Source: Phyllostachys edulis
Taxonomy: Eukaryota; Streptophyta; Magnoliopsida; Poales; Poaceae
NCBI GenBank assembly: GCA_036346405.1
Contig: CM070546.1
Location: 102,306,826 to 102,370,825, forward strand
Length of the DNA: 64,000 nt
Direction: 5' to 3'
Positions 13,401 to 24,095 of the stretch are shown in pieces; the first letter of the stretch is position 1, and each line of letters begins with the position of its first letter. The notes below the pieces were generated by a model, which saw only the letters and a program-made list of their open reading frames with translations, made no database searches and had not been told where the DNA came from. The translations under genes and the position numbers were made by a program.

Positions 13401-13725
13401 CCCGTTCGAGTGCAGAGGCTGAGTTGCGAGTTATGGCTCTCTTGACAACAGAGATTACTTGGCTACGGTGGTTACTTGAGGATTTTGGTGTTTCTGTTAC
13501 TACACCGACTCCTCTCTTGTCGACAAAGATAGGTGCTATCAAGATGTTCGTGACCTGTGGAAGCATGATCTCACCAAGCATATTGGTGTTGATGCTTCCT
13601 TCATGAGGTCTTGTGTGCATGATCAGGTGATTGCTCTTCAGTATGTGCCTTCAGAGCTTCAGATAGCGGATTTCTTCACGAAGGCTTCTACCTCTCCAAA
13701 CTCAGTGTTGTTGATCCACCATGAG
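10427..13725 (+). pseudogene. Copia-2 gag-pol relic (protease to RNase H)
   Basis: A Ser/Thr-rich gag tail leads into the aspartic protease motif W-I-L-D-S-G-A-S near 10620-10645. The pre-integrase motif W-H-H-R-L-G-H lies near 11036-11060. An integrase core with H-S-D-V-W-G-P, F-I-D-D-F-S-R and a D-S-A-G-E-Y motif follows at 11195-11455, ending in a TAG. Integrase C-terminal and proline/serine-rich hinge sequence spans 11450-12278. Reverse transcriptase begins at 12288 (W-D-L-V-P-F, then K-W-V-Y-K-I-K and Y-K-A-R-L-V-A-R). The active site at 12806-12817 reads D-V-D-D instead of Y-V-D-D. RT tail and RNase H (S-S-A-E-A-E) continue to about 13725. Several frameshifts and stops make it non-functional. 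Confidence 0.85.
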
Positions 13726-13737
13726 TTTGAGGGGGGG

Positions 13738-13867
13738 TGTTAGAGATATATGTATAGTGTGTTATTCCCCATTGTTATGAGGGGTTATTTGCATATTCAC
13801 CACCTGTACTTTGTGTATATATATTGGCCCATTGGCCTCATATTGAATACAAGCGCTATTCATAACA
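13738..13867 (+). repeat. Copia-2 3' LTR (130 bp)
   Basis: It starts TGTTAGAG directly after a G-rich polypurine tract and ends CATAACA, so its ends form the short inverted repeat TGTTA/TAACA. A TATA-like run (gtatatatattgg) lies in the middle. At 130 bp it is short but within the range of some copia families. Confidence 0.8.
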
Positions 13868-13997
13868 CGAGGGAGCCGAGGCGACGTGTGGAAGAGGAGG
13901 CGAGGCAGAGAAGGAAGACGCGTGCGAAGGCTGGAGGAAGAAAGGGTACTTGCATGCCTGTGACTTTCAGGTATTTCTTTAAGGTCGTGCTGCAGCT
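13868..13997 (+). other. Copia-3 leader remnant
   Basis: These 130 bp lie between the Copia-2 LTR and the Copia-3 gag start. They are purine-rich and contain no LTR or tRNA-like primer site, so the true 5' end of Copia-3 is left of the nested elements. Confidence 0.5.
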
Positions 13998-15536
13998 ATG
14001 GGGGAGAATCAAGGACTGCAGCACGTGCTTGAGAAGTTGGCACAACTTCCCATAGAGAAGACGAGTGGGGCATCGTCCTCATGCAGAACAATTGTTCCTT
14101 ATGCTGAGATGGTACAGAAAATAGAATTGATGCCGAATGAGGTTAAGTTGGAAGGTGTGAGAAATTACTTGAGTTGGTCACGGAGGGCATTGTTGATTCT
14201 GAAGACAAAAGGGCTGGAGAGCTTCGTCAAAGGAGAAGCAATTGAACCGGTGGACAAGACGGGTGCAGAATGGCGAACTTGGAGTAATAACAACTCACTG
14301 GTGGTGGCGTGGCTATTGAGTTCGGTGTCTTCGACTATTGCTGCAACTGTCGAGACCATCACAAATGCGGCTGAGGTATGGAAAACTCTGTCAAAATTAT
14401 ACCCGGGAGCAGGAAATGTGATATTGATAGTTGAGACATAGGAGAGAGTTAGTGATCTGAGACAGGGGGAGAGCCCCGTGATGGAGTATGTTGCTGAATT
14501 ACAACGATTGTGGGTTGATCTAGATCACTACGATCCTCTAGAGTTGCCTCATGCAGACTGCATATCCACTGTTAAGAAGTGGATTGAACGCAGGCGAGTG
14601 ATTGAATTTCTGAAAGGGCCAAATCCAAGATTTGATGGATGGCGAGCTACTATCTTTCACCAGCCTACTCTTCATATACTGTAAGAAGCAATTGCTGCTA
14701 TTGCTCAAGAAGAGACTAGATTAAAGGTGATGGCAAACACTGCATTGCTAGTTACTCGTCCTGCCTTTGCAGTAACTGAAACAAGAGATTATTTCAATTG
14801 TGGTGAGACGGCTCACCTAAGTCGTAACTGTCCCCATCCCCGCAAGTCTAATCGGGGTAAAGATCAGGTCTATGTTAAGAGTGGACAGAAAGGAGGTGGA
14901 AGCAAGGGAGGCAAGAGTAGCTACAAGGCGAACTTTGCAATAACTGGAGAAGAGTCACCTGAACATGTGGAGGTTTCAGTTGCAGAGCTAGAGGAGCTGA
15001 GACAGCTAAAGAAGAGAGTTGAAAATTTAGAAAACAAAGATGAAAGGACTGCAATTGTATCCAGCGCTTCCGCTAATCTGGCTCACTCAAATCCAGGTAA
15101 ATGGATTATAGATTCGGGTGCATCAACACATGTTACGGGTATGTTGGATGAATTTAAATCATATACTCCATTCTCACCCACATATATGGGAACTATCAAA
15201 ACAGCTGATGGAACATCTCAACCCATTAAAGGGGTTGGTGTTGTCCGATGCAGTCATTTCATTACACTACCATCAGTTTTACATGTTTCATCATTTCCAG
15301 TCAATTTGCTCTCAATAAGTTCATTGGTTGATCATTTGGATTGCTGGGTTATATTTGATCGAGAAACTTGTCTTGTTCAAGAGAGACATAATGGTAGAAA
15401 ACTTAGGACTGGCGTCAGGAGTAATGGGTTGTGGTACTTGGATCCAAGGGAGGGAGATGTTGGGCTATGCACTGCTTTGGTGGCGACATCAAGTGAAGAG
15501 GAGGCTAGGGTGATGCTTATGCATTGTCTGTTGTGA
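13998..15536 (+). pseudogene. Copia-3 gag and protease with in-frame stops
   Basis: One frame runs from ATG at 13998 through gag (N-Y-L-S-W-S-R-R-A, then A-E-V-W-K-T-L) to the protease. It is interrupted only by stops at 14439-14441 and 14682-14684. The zinc knuckle near 14790-14835 reads YFNCGETAHLSRNC: the first Cys of the CCHC set is replaced, the others remain. A Gly/Lys/Ser-rich linker and a short coiled coil follow. The protease motif W-I-I-D-S-G-A-S-T-H is at about 15105-15130. The frame stops at 15534-15536, close to the usual protease-to-pre-integrase junction. A single shared frame over 1.5 kb makes Copia-3 the best preserved polyprotein in the window. Confidence 0.85.
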
Positions 15537-16863
15537 CATATATCTTTTGAAACTATGAGTAAGGTATTTCCTGATGTAATGAACAAAATGGACAGGAGTA
15601 AACTAATGTGTGATGCATGTGAATTTGGAAAGCACATTAGATCCTCATATGTGAGCAAGGGACTCCGCAGTGTGTCCCCCTTTGTAGTGCACTCTGATGT
15701 ATGAACATCTCCTGTTGTCTCTGCCAGTGGCATGAAATATTTTGTTAACTTTATTGATTGCCACACTCGTATGACTTGGATTTATATTATGAAACACAAA
15801 ACAAAGTTGCTAAAATGCTTCTAAGACTTCTATGCGTATGTTAAGAATCAATTCAATACCCATGTTCAGATTATAAGAATGCATAATGGAGCAGTATGTA
15901 AATAAGGAGTTTGATACTTTCTTATCGGTAGAAGGAATCTTACATCAAACCTCTGTCGAGATACACCCCTCGTAATGGAGTGGTGAAAGGAAAATCGTCA
16001 TCTCTTGGAGGTAGCCCACCACTCATGTATACTATGAATATGCCTAAATTTCTGTGGAGTGAAGCAGTTATGACTGCAACATACCTCATCAATCGTATGC
16101 CATCAAGAATACTTGGAATGAAGACTCCATGTGAGATGTTGAAAGGAAAAAAAATGAGTTCATCGTCCCTCCAAAAGTATTTGGATGTACATGCTTCGTT
16201 CGAGATCACATACCCTCGATGGGAAAGTTGGATCCTCAGGCTGTTAAATGCATCTTTCTGGGATACTCTTCTGGACAGAAGGGATATAAGTGTTGGAGCC
16301 TTTCTGAACGACGCACGTTTGTGAGTATGGATGTGACTTTCAGGGAGTCAGAGCCCTTTTATGGAGAGAGAACTGATTTGAGTTCTTTGTTTGACCTCGA
16401 CTCTCCTAGCATGGATGATGCTTATCGAGAGGTGGAGCTTGAAGCCTCAAGGATTGTGGAAGGTGAGCAACCAAGGGCTGTGGTTGGTTCAATTCCATGT
16501 CCTATGAGTGGAGATAGGTGCAGAAGGGTCAATGAGGAGGAAAATCTAAGGGTGTATTCAAGGAGGCAGCAGCAACAGGTTCCAGCAGTAGGCAGGGCAC
16601 AATTGCAGGGGGAGCAACAACAACAGCAGGTTCCAGCGGCTGTTGAAGGTGCTGACTTATCTGATGATGGGCTATGTGCTGCAGATGACTCGATGGATCT
16701 GCCTATTGCCTTGAGGAAGGAACCACGAGCTAGGGCAGGGAAACCTCCTCTAAGGTATGGCTTTGAGCATGATATAGCGAACTATGTGTCATATGAATCT
16801 CTGTCACCGGAGTACAAAGCCTTTATTGCTTCACTACAGTCTATAGTAGTTCCAACTGATTGA
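15537..16863 (+). pseudogene. Copia-3 integrase and hinge
   Basis: The gag frame continues through C-D-A-C-E-F-G-K-H (pre-integrase zinc half-site) and V-N-F-I-D-C-H-T-R (integrase core), with stops near 15703 and 15823. A deletion/shift near 15900-15980 removes the centre of the catalytic core. Then F-L-W-S-E-A-V and A-T-Y-L-I-N-R-M-P-S follow in another frame. From 16219 a third frame gives the integrase C-terminal motif C-I-F-L-G-Y-S-S-G-Q-K-G-Y and a Gln-rich hinge, ending at the TGA at 16861-16863. Confidence 0.8.
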
Positions 16864-18385
16864 AGAGCTACGAAGCAAGACTCCAAGTGGCACGAGGCTA
16901 TGCTGGAGGAACTGGCAGCTCTAGAGAAGAATAATACTTGGGAGCTTGTACCTCTCCCAATGGGGAAGAAGATGGTTAATTGCAAATGGGTCTACACTGT
17001 GAAGCAAGACCCAAATGGAAAGATTGAAAGATACAAGGCTAGGCTTGTGGCAAAGGGTTATAGTCAGACCTATGGGATTGACTATGATGAGACCTTTGCA
17101 CCGGTGGCAAAAATGAGTATAGTGAGAACACTGATATCCTGTGCAGTAAATCGTAATTGGCCTTTATATCAACTTGATGTGAAGAATGCATTCTTACATG
17201 GTGATCTTCAGGAGGAGGTTTACATGGAGATTCCACCAGGTTGTGGTACACCTCAGACTAAGGGGAAAGTCTGTAGGTTGAGGAAATCATTGTACGGGCT
17301 TAAACAATCTCCAAGAGCATGGTTTGATCAATTTCGTCGTGCTATGTGTGGTATGGGCTACATGCAGTGTAATGGGGATCACACTGTGTTCTATCGTCAC
17401 TCAGAGGGTCACACCACAATCCTTGCGGTATACGTGGATGACATCGTCATTACAGGAGATGATAATGTTGAGATGTCGCAACTGAAGCAGAGACTGAGCA
17501 AGGAGTTTGAGGTTAAGAATCTAGGCCAGCTGAAATATTTCTTAGGCATTGAAATCGCGAGGTCCCCTAAAGGGATAGTTCTCTCTCAGAGGAAGTATGT
17601 CTTGGGATCTTCGCAATGATACAGGAATGCTTGGATGCCAAACTGCAATGACCCCAGTTGATCAAGACCATAAACTGTGTGCTCAGTCAGGAGATCCAAT
17701 TGATAAGGAGAGCTACCAGAGGCTTGTTGGTCGTCTCATTTACTTGTGTCACATAAGGCCTGACATCTCCTATGCAGTAAGCATTGTGAGTCACTATATG
17801 CACGACCCTAGGAGTGGACATTTGGAAGCAGCTCATCGAATTCTACGATACTTAAAGAGGAGTCCTGGAAAAGGCCTATGGTTCAAAAGGAATGATCACC
17901 TAGACGTTGATGGCTATTGTGATGCTGATTGGGCTAACTGCCTTGATGATAGGAGATCAACATCGGGGTATTGTGTCTTTGTGGGAGGGAATTTAGTATC
18001 TTGGAGGAGTAAGAAGCAATCGGTGGTGTTCAGATCAACGGCCGAGGCAGAATATAGATCCATGGCAATATGTTTGTGTGAAATGCTATGGATGAGAGGT
18101 CTCCTATCGGAGTTGAGGTTACTAACAGGTGGACCATTAAAGCTTTGGTGTGACAACCAGTCAGCAATCAACATTGCAAATATTCTAGTTCAACACGACC
18201 GAACGAAACATGTGGAGATGGATCGGTTCTTCATCGAAGAGAGACTTGATGAGGGTACCTTGAAGTTGAGTCATGTAACTTCCAGAGAACAAATAGCCGA
18301 TTGTCTAACAAAGGGGTTGGGAACTAAGGAGTATTTGTCGGCATGTGACAAGATGGAAATGATAGATATCTATCGCCCATCTTGA
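16864..18385 (+). pseudogene. Copia-3 reverse transcriptase and RNase H
   Basis: The 16219 frame continues past the TGA into a nearly complete RT: W-E-L-V-P-L-P, K-W-V-Y-T-V-K, Y-D-E-T-F-A-P-V, L-D-V-K-N-A-F-L and the catalytic Y-V-D-D at 17431-17442, then K-Y-F-L-G-I-E-I. A one-base shift near 17600 moves to a second frame carrying Y-Q-R-L-V-G-R-L-I-Y-L, R-P-D-I-S-Y-A-V, and RNase H motifs D-A-D-W-A-N, T-A-E-A-E-Y, C-D-N-Q-S-A-I and K-H-V-E-M-D. It ends at 18385 just before the polypurine tract. All recognisable RT and RNase H catalytic residues are kept; only the shift and upstream stops disable it. Confidence 0.88.
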
Positions 18386-18392
18386 GGGGAAG

Positions 18393-18501
18393 TGTTGAGT
18401 ATATGGGCCATATACCGACCGGCCCATGTGGCCCATGTAATGTGTATGTATATACCAAGTGAGCAATAGTGAGAATACAAGAAAAATACACCAAGACAAC
18501 A
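18393..18501 (+). repeat. Copia-3 3' LTR (109 bp)
   Basis: It starts TGTTGAGTATATGGG after the tract aggggaag and ends AAGACAACA, with TGTTG/CAACA terminal inverted ends. It contains ggcccatgtggcccatgt and a TATA-like gtatgtatatacc. The flank at 18502 is host intron. Confidence 0.8.
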
Positions 18502-18771
18502 CATGATCATCATTTTTCCTCGGCATAACAAATACTCTCTCAGTGCACAATGAACTATGTTACAGATTTTAGGCAGAAATATTTACAAATGTACTCGATA
18601 ATTTTTTCCTGAATATTGTCTGTGTGTATGTCAGGATGCTACAACTGAATGTAGGCTAAAAACTTTCGGTAAAGATAGAGAATTAAAATGATAAATAAGG
18701 ATGGAGAGGAGGGAATTGGAGCTGGACTTGTTCAGGTATCACTCACTAAAAGAATCTGACATGGCTTTCAG

Positions 18772-19898
18772 GTGGAACTTTCTTCAGCAAAAGAGGTTGC
18801 TGATATCATTCCTAACATTGACGAAATCAAAAAATGTGCCGGCAGTGGAGTTATTGTTACAGGGCCGGCACCTGCTGGATCTGGATATGACTTCTTCACA
18901 CGTTACTTCGGCCCAAAAATTGGGATAGATGAGGTAATGCCGTAATCTTTCACCCAAGTTGAATATAGAGAGTGAAGCTTGTTTAACTTACCATGGCATT
19001 GACCATTTCGGTGAAAAAATATGTAGCAAGCTGTAAAAAAAATTGCTTCATGATTGCCTCTCCGTCATTTTTTTTGTCATATAGCATATATGTTACATCT
19101 TTCAGTCTGTATACCATGCATACTGTTGGGTTTTCTACACGCAGCATGTTGTCAACCTTGCTTGTCCTAAATTTAAATGGTTAAATCATCATGAGTTATT
19201 TTTCTTCAGTTTGAAACACATCTTGATTCATAATATAATATTAGAAGCAATGCTTACTGTGTAGTCCCTCTAGCCACAAATAAATGATGTTTTGGACATT
19301 GACACGGTCCCCAAGATGCAAATTTGACCACCAATTTATATTGTCATATATTTATAAAACCTACTAAAATTATGAATGGATTTTTGGGACTCATAATTGA
19401 GATTCTTTTTGGTTTTGAATGCTTATGTCAGTTAATCTTTCTCGTAGAATGACGATTGCCTGTACTATGCCTTGACCGTTGAAGAATTCAGTTTTAGTTA
19501 TGTGTGCTTGTGATAGCTTGGCAAAATTCCTCTTTCTTAACTCATAACCCTTGATCACTATATTTTGACAGGATCCTGTTACTGGTAGCGCATACTGCGT
19601 TTTGGCACCCTATTGGGGTGGAAAGCTGGGGAAACAAAAACTGACGGCGTTTCAAGTATGTCCTCGCAACCTTTTCGACGAGTAAATTACTATTTGGATA
19701 TTCATTTTTTTTCAAAAAAAATCTTCGAAGTGTGCTCAGTCAACCAGATAATCATATTTGTTGTCCTTTCATGTGTTCATGTATCATCAGGCATCTCCAA
19801 GGAGCGGAACATTATACCTGGAGTTGGAAGATGCTTCTAGGAGAGTGCGGATTCAGGGAGAAGCTGTTACTGTGATGGCTGGGACCCTCCTAGCCTAG
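18772..19898 (+). pseudogene. PhzF-like gene copy A, last three exons; split by retrotransposons
   Basis: Three exons match exons 4-6 of the complete gene: 18772-18933 (54 codons), 19572-19655 (28) and 19791-19898 (36 with stop TAG). All keep AG/GT boundaries and phase 0, and no stop falls inside them. Exon 5 carries DPVTGSAYCVLAPYW, the usual PhzF-family D-P-x-T-G-S-A form, while copy B has Cys in place of Thr. Exons 1-3 would be left of the window, beyond Copia-3, Copia-2 and Copia-1, so intron 3 would be well over 18 kb. It could still be spliced in principle, since plant genes tolerate large introns, but loss of function is more likely. The exons look under constraint at protein level, so the break may be recent relative to the duplication. 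Confidence 0.8.
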
Positions 19899-20593
19899 CA
19901 TCTATATCTACTCTTGTATGCTCAAATTAAGGACGACGACCATTGTTGAACCTGTACTGCGAACTACGCTGTAGCTAGGCAATTCTGTTTGCTAATATGT
20001 GCTGGTGATTTAACATACTCAATTTATTGGAATAAAAGCTCATGCTGAGATATTCTGGATAATCTAAGAAATGCCCGGCAAAACAGCCTGGAATTTATGG
20101 GTTACATACTGCCAGGGTGTGTAATGTTTACTTACAAGTACAAATTGCGGGCCAGCGACTTGAGCGGCTTGATTATGAGGCGAAATTGACGTTGCAACTT
20201 GCAAGAGGTTCATCGCTCGCTGATCTGACAGTGAGTTACTGAGTTCAAAATTTTGCATTTTATGGATTTCTCACATGACAAGTGATCCACATGGTCGAAT
20301 ACAAGGTCATCACTCACCATTGGCATCAGGCATGTTTGAGTTTATGCACGTAGAAACCTACTCATACCTCAAACATGATGCCCGGATCACTGAAGAACAT
20401 TTCGTTTAGGACAAGCAGAGAAAAAAGAAACGTGAAGAACAATCGACAATCACTTCATATATTTACATGTTCAGTTAAAGAAAGCACTGGAGGTCGGCAA
20501 CGAGACATCACATCTCTCGATCGCGGCAAACACAAAAGAATCAACTCCTCGAGTCTGAAATCTGAATGAAGTACACTACCGGTGAGTGGTGAC
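19899..20593. other. Intergenic stretch between convergent genes, copy A
   Basis: About 700 bp separate the PhzF stop from the stop of small gene A on the other strand. The PhzF 3' UTR probably ends after gctggtgatttaac; the AATAAA signal at 20032-20037 (ggaataaaagc) is a plausible poly(A) signal. The stretch is closely matched in copy B at 53255-53924. No further gene seen. Confidence 0.6.
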
Positions 20594-20860
20594 TCAGGGC
20601 CACATCACGTCCACCGCTATCCTCGAGTACACGGCGAGATCCTCGAACGACTCGCCCTTCTTCTCCTCCTCACGCCTCGCCTCGGCGGCGGCCTCCTGCT
20701 TCGCTTCTGCCGGCGCCCGTTCTCCCTTGGCCGCCGTCGCCGCTGCGGCGGGGCGGAAGTCCCGCAGGCTGTGACCGCTCATGTAGCAGTTGGCCGCCAG
20801 CACGCCGGTGCTCTCCGCGCCACCGAGCAGCTCCGACAGCAGCAGCACGATCGAAGCCAT
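20594..20860 (-). CDS. Small hypothetical protein, copy A (88 aa)
   Basis: The minus-strand frame from ATG at 20860 to TGA at 20594 encodes 88 residues. I chose this ATG rather than one 51 bases upstream because the frame from here is shared by copies A and B, and upstream residues differ between copies. The N-terminus is hydrophobic (MASIVLLLSELLGG). A segment S-T-G-V-L-A-A-N-C-Y-M-S-G-H follows, then an Ala/Glu/Lys-rich low-complexity middle and a distinctive tail D-L-A-V-Y-S-R-I-A-V-D-V-M. I do not recognise the family. The first 20 residues could be a short membrane or targeting segment. A TATA-like element 155 bases upstream and conservation among three copies support a real gene. It is convergent with PhzF copy A. 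Function unknown. Confidence 0.65.
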   Translation of the reverse strand: MASIVLLLSELLGGAESTGVLAANCYMSGHSLRDFRPAAAATAAKGERAPAEAKQEAAAEARREEEKKGESFEDLAVYSRIAVDVMWP

Positions 20861-21014
20861 CAACGACAGACCCTCCAAGAAACGAACGATCGAAACAAAG
20901 AAACAAACCAACCAAGAAATTAAGAACAGAGGTGGTGGTGGTGGTGTACTGGCTGTCGGAAACGAAAGCAGCTCGGAATTATGGCTCTACGGATTGGGTG
21001 TAGGGAAGGGGGGG

Positions 21015-21026
21015 TTTATATTATAG
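21015..21026 (-). promoter_or_regulatory. TATA-like element of small gene A
   Basis: On the minus strand the sequence reads CTATAATATAAACC, about 155 bases upstream of the ATG. The same element sits at the same distance in copies B and C. A GC-rich stretch with cggccagccgccatgaatgg lies just upstream. Confidence 0.55.
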
Positions 21027-21029
21027 GTA

Positions 21030-23574
21030 CGCGCGCCGGTAACGGTGGGCCGTGTGTGGTTTTCGACGGCCAGCCGCCATGAATGGCCGCCGGCTTGTTT
21101 GGTGGGTGGCCGGCTACAATTCAACTGCTTCGGATTCCACCTGCGGATGCATGCGCTTACGCTATCCAGTGAGTGGGGTAAGCTAGCCGCAGTTTCGGCC
21201 AAAACAGCTTACTGGGCACCCAGGAAAACGGAGGCAGCCAGGGCCGGGCAGGAAAAAATGCGGTGGGAGAAGGTCCTGCCTCATCCATCCTTCGTCTCAA
21301 CCCTCCGGTGATCCAGGGCTCTCCTGCAGAGAATTTCTTTCCGCAGGGGCCAAACCCCTTACTTTGTCAAATTGACATTTTATTATCGAAATTGTTACTT
21401 AACTTCCGACAGTTTTTTTTAACTCAAAACTGTCATTTTTCATTTACAACTTCATTACATATAAATTATAGTTATTTATGTAATTTTTATTTATGGTCAC
21501 GGTAATTATTCTCGATGGTCTTAATAACTCATATTTCCATCAAATGATTCAACGGACTTGTTAATTTGTATTTTTTTTTTTGTATTTGTAGGGTTCACCT
21601 AAATTTACTTTTGTCTAGCTTAGATTTTTTTTTTTATTTGTAGGATTCACCTACATTTACTTTTGTCTATCCGTGTAGATAAAAATTAGAGTTTTCTTTG
21701 TGTGAACATTGATCTTGTATGTTGCTTCTTTGATCTAACAGTTCAAAATGTAACAGTTTTATACACACAAAAAACTGTCACATTCTGTTTAGACAGTCCC
21801 TTTTATTATTTGGGAGCCACGGCTTTGCGTTGGAATACGGGGCTTGGTGGCATGCAGCTGGTGTGTGATTGATGTGTCGTGCAACGCGTAATGGATTAGT
21901 CGATTTTGTGTCGTGCGGTGCCTTTGCCGTTACGATCAGCCGCCAAGTCGTTCCAAGCAAAGCTGGCCCTGCCTCCCCTGAGCTCATCGCCGGAGACGCC
22001 CCCAATCGGCCTTCTACAAGGATCCCGTGTAGAAGAATTAGGTGCAACATGGGCATTGTTCTTGTTGGAATGTGAATAGTGTTTGTGCAAGTTGAGATTG
22101 TTGTGACATGCAAACAAATGTATTTCTAGAATTGCTGATATGCATGATCATTGTACACAATATTGTGAATTCCTAGTGGATTGTAATGTAAAAAAGTTAA
22201 GGATCTTCAAGTGAATGAGAGCATCTACAAAGTGCAATCTTCATTCTGATAGCTCACATTACCGTCGAAGCCCTAGTAACTCCAGTTTCTGGCCGGCAGC
22301 TGTAGAAATCAGATGGATGAAGGGGATAAGTCTGATTAGATGAGGGGCAAAAGAGGAACTTTACCAGAGAATAGATGAGAACATAAGAGAAAAGAAAACA
22401 AAATAGGAGAAAAATGGAGAAAATGACAAATTTCAAAGGAACAAGAAACTCAAGTAGCATATATCCAATTTTATAAAACTGGATGGTATATCTAGAAGTG
22501 GTATGTTTCTGAGTGGCATATATATAATTTTGCCCTTGCTTTGTCAACTTGACATCTTATTATTTGGGAGCCACAGCTTTTCGTTGGAATACGGGTGAAA
22601 CTCGAGTGCCTGTTATCCCATTTTAAACCTATTTTTGACTCAATACATCGATGAGATATTAAATCCGAAGAATTTACTAGCATGTAAGTAGCAACTAGGA
22701 AGAATTGTTGTAATATGAGAATAGAAACTTCAATCTTAGGTCTTAGCGACGACATATTTGTATTTAGACGAATCACCCGTATCGGTGGAATGATGTGAGA
22801 GTATAGGTCGAATATGGATTTGTTATTTCTAAGTCAACTGAAATTTTCTTAAGTTTAAGTTAATTATTGTGGCTATTGGATTAGTGTAAAGATTGGTGTG
22901 CTATCGATTTGATTTTAATTCTATGATAAAAAAAATATGATTTTTGCTTAAAAAACTTACGAATAGACAATCCCAGTCGAATAATTTGGAGATGCTTCAT
23001 AAAGATGTCGATGTGGATCGGTCATGGGTGATCCAAGATAGGTCTCGTGATTGCAAAACTTAATTTGGCAATCGAAGCACCGCGAAGTTCATCTGGAGGA
23101 CGAACTGAACCCAGAATTAGGTGATATTACGTGAGTTTCCAAATAGGGAAAATGTAAAACGAACGTCGTCGGCAGATTTGAGTGGTCACATGATAAGTCA
23201 GATTATCATTCTTCTAACATATCCTTTTTCTCAATGCATATTTAATCCATCGATGCCAGAAAAAATTCTATATACAGAGATGTCAGAGAGTAATTGACTT
23301 TTGGTGGAGAAAAAAAAGGGTGTCTAGGAAACATTTGAGTAGCCATGTGATACAAATCCGTTTCCGTCCAAAACAGAGCGAGCTGCCTCATTAATAGATC
23401 GGATTTTGTTAGCTGTTTAGTTGTTTTCCTAACCATTAGCAGCCCACCTTTTCCTTTCAAAAAAAAGCCCACTTGTCTGTAGATGTTAAGGGGTTTGTAC
23501 TTATGCCAGACATGTATTTGTTTGTTGTTACTTGTTTCCTTACTGTGGGCTGCAGCTTTTGCGTTATGGGCGTG
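21030..23574. other. AT-rich flank downstream of the segmental duplication A, no gene seen
   Basis: This non-coding stretch begins with the GC-rich upstream region of small gene A and becomes AT-rich after 21340. It contains two copies of tatttgtaggattcacctac-like sequence (21580-21680). A short hairpin (aatgtaacagttt/aaactgtcacatt) lies at about 21748-21784. A 40-bp motif with gggagccac and gttggaatacggg occurs twice, at 21803-21842 and 22557-22596. Much of 21340-22930 is repeated at 57660-59245. Short open frames here have no recognisable content. Confidence 0.6.
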
Positions 23575-23579
23575 TGAAC

Positions 23580-23851
23580 TGTTGAGGAACCGTCGCTGAC
23601 GAGTCCAATTCGAACGATTACCTCGTAGATAAGTATAGAATCGTAAGAACAATACAAGAACACAAGAACAGAATAGTAGATTAAACACAGAGATATAGTG
23701 GGCTTCTTGCTTCTCTTTATTTCTTCATCAATCGATCAATCTTTTACAATGAATAGCATCCTCTATTTATAGGCTAGAGACCCTGCTAGAGTTTGGGATG
23801 GGGAGCTCATACATGGGCCGGCTTCTGGGCCAAACACATAGTTTCCCAACA
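23580..23851 (-). repeat. Copia-4 3' LTR (272 bp)
   Basis: It starts TGTTGAGGAAC and ends TTTCCCAACA. The minus strand holds an intact TATA motif CTATAAATAG (23762-23773). Compared with the other LTR it has about 37 extra bases after position 23590 (cgtcgctgacgag...). Confidence 0.9.
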
Positions 23852-24095
23852 CTCCCCCTTGGACACCCATCCTTACATGTTTATGTCTCATCAAAACTCC
23901 ATAAAAACACAGTGAGAAAAATTTAGAGAAAGAGTACATGATACAAGTTCTACTGCGTTGCACGAATTGCCTCATTAAAAATCTTAGCCAAGAGATTTCA
24001 GGAAAAACTCGTCAAAGGAAAAAGAGTACAATCCACCCAATTTCATTTAATCTCCAGGATTTACTCTTTGGGTACTCGATCTTCGTGATCAAGTT

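Larger units (their letters stand above)
10427..13867 (+). mobile_element. Copia-2: 3' part of a Ty1/copia element with short LTR
   Basis: Plus-strand copia coding starts abruptly at 10427, where Copia-1 inserted, and runs to a polypurine tract (gagggggggt) and a 130-bp LTR at 13738-13867. The 5' part and 5' LTR lie left of the window, beyond the rest of Copia-1. The five bases after the LTR (cgagg) are the expected right target duplication. It probably landed in the leader of Copia-3, whose gag starts 130 bp further on but which lacks a 5' LTR here. Confidence 0.85.
13868..18501 (+). mobile_element. Copia-3: Ty1/copia element in intron 3 of PhzF copy A
   Basis: Leader, gag, protease, integrase, RT and RNase H follow in copia order on the plus strand, then a polypurine tract (cttgaggggaag) and a 109-bp LTR. 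The 5' LTR is not in the window because Copia-2 and Copia-1 separate it. The base after the LTR (18502) begins catgatcatc, which matches intron 3 of the complete PhzF copy at 51941. Copy B shows one catga there, so catga at 18502-18506 is the likely right target duplication. Most of its reading frame is conserved, and decay is mainly point nonsense mutations. Confidence 0.85.
18502..22930 (+). repeat. Segmental duplication copy A (host DNA)
   Basis: From 18502 the sequence matches 51941 onward through the PhzF 3' exons, the intergenic part and small gene A. Beyond about 21340 it matches copy C (about 57660-59245) rather than copy B, which diverges at about 54675. This is a host segmental duplication, not a transposon. 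Identity looks high in exons and introns, with small indels. Confidence 0.85.

Noticed and set aside
20582..20923. Plus-strand open frame over small gene A, and the same at 53913-54200 and 56740-57069
   Set aside because: Arg/Leu-rich mirror of the minus-strand frame. The minus strand has the TATA-like element, and its start and end residues are retained in all three copies.
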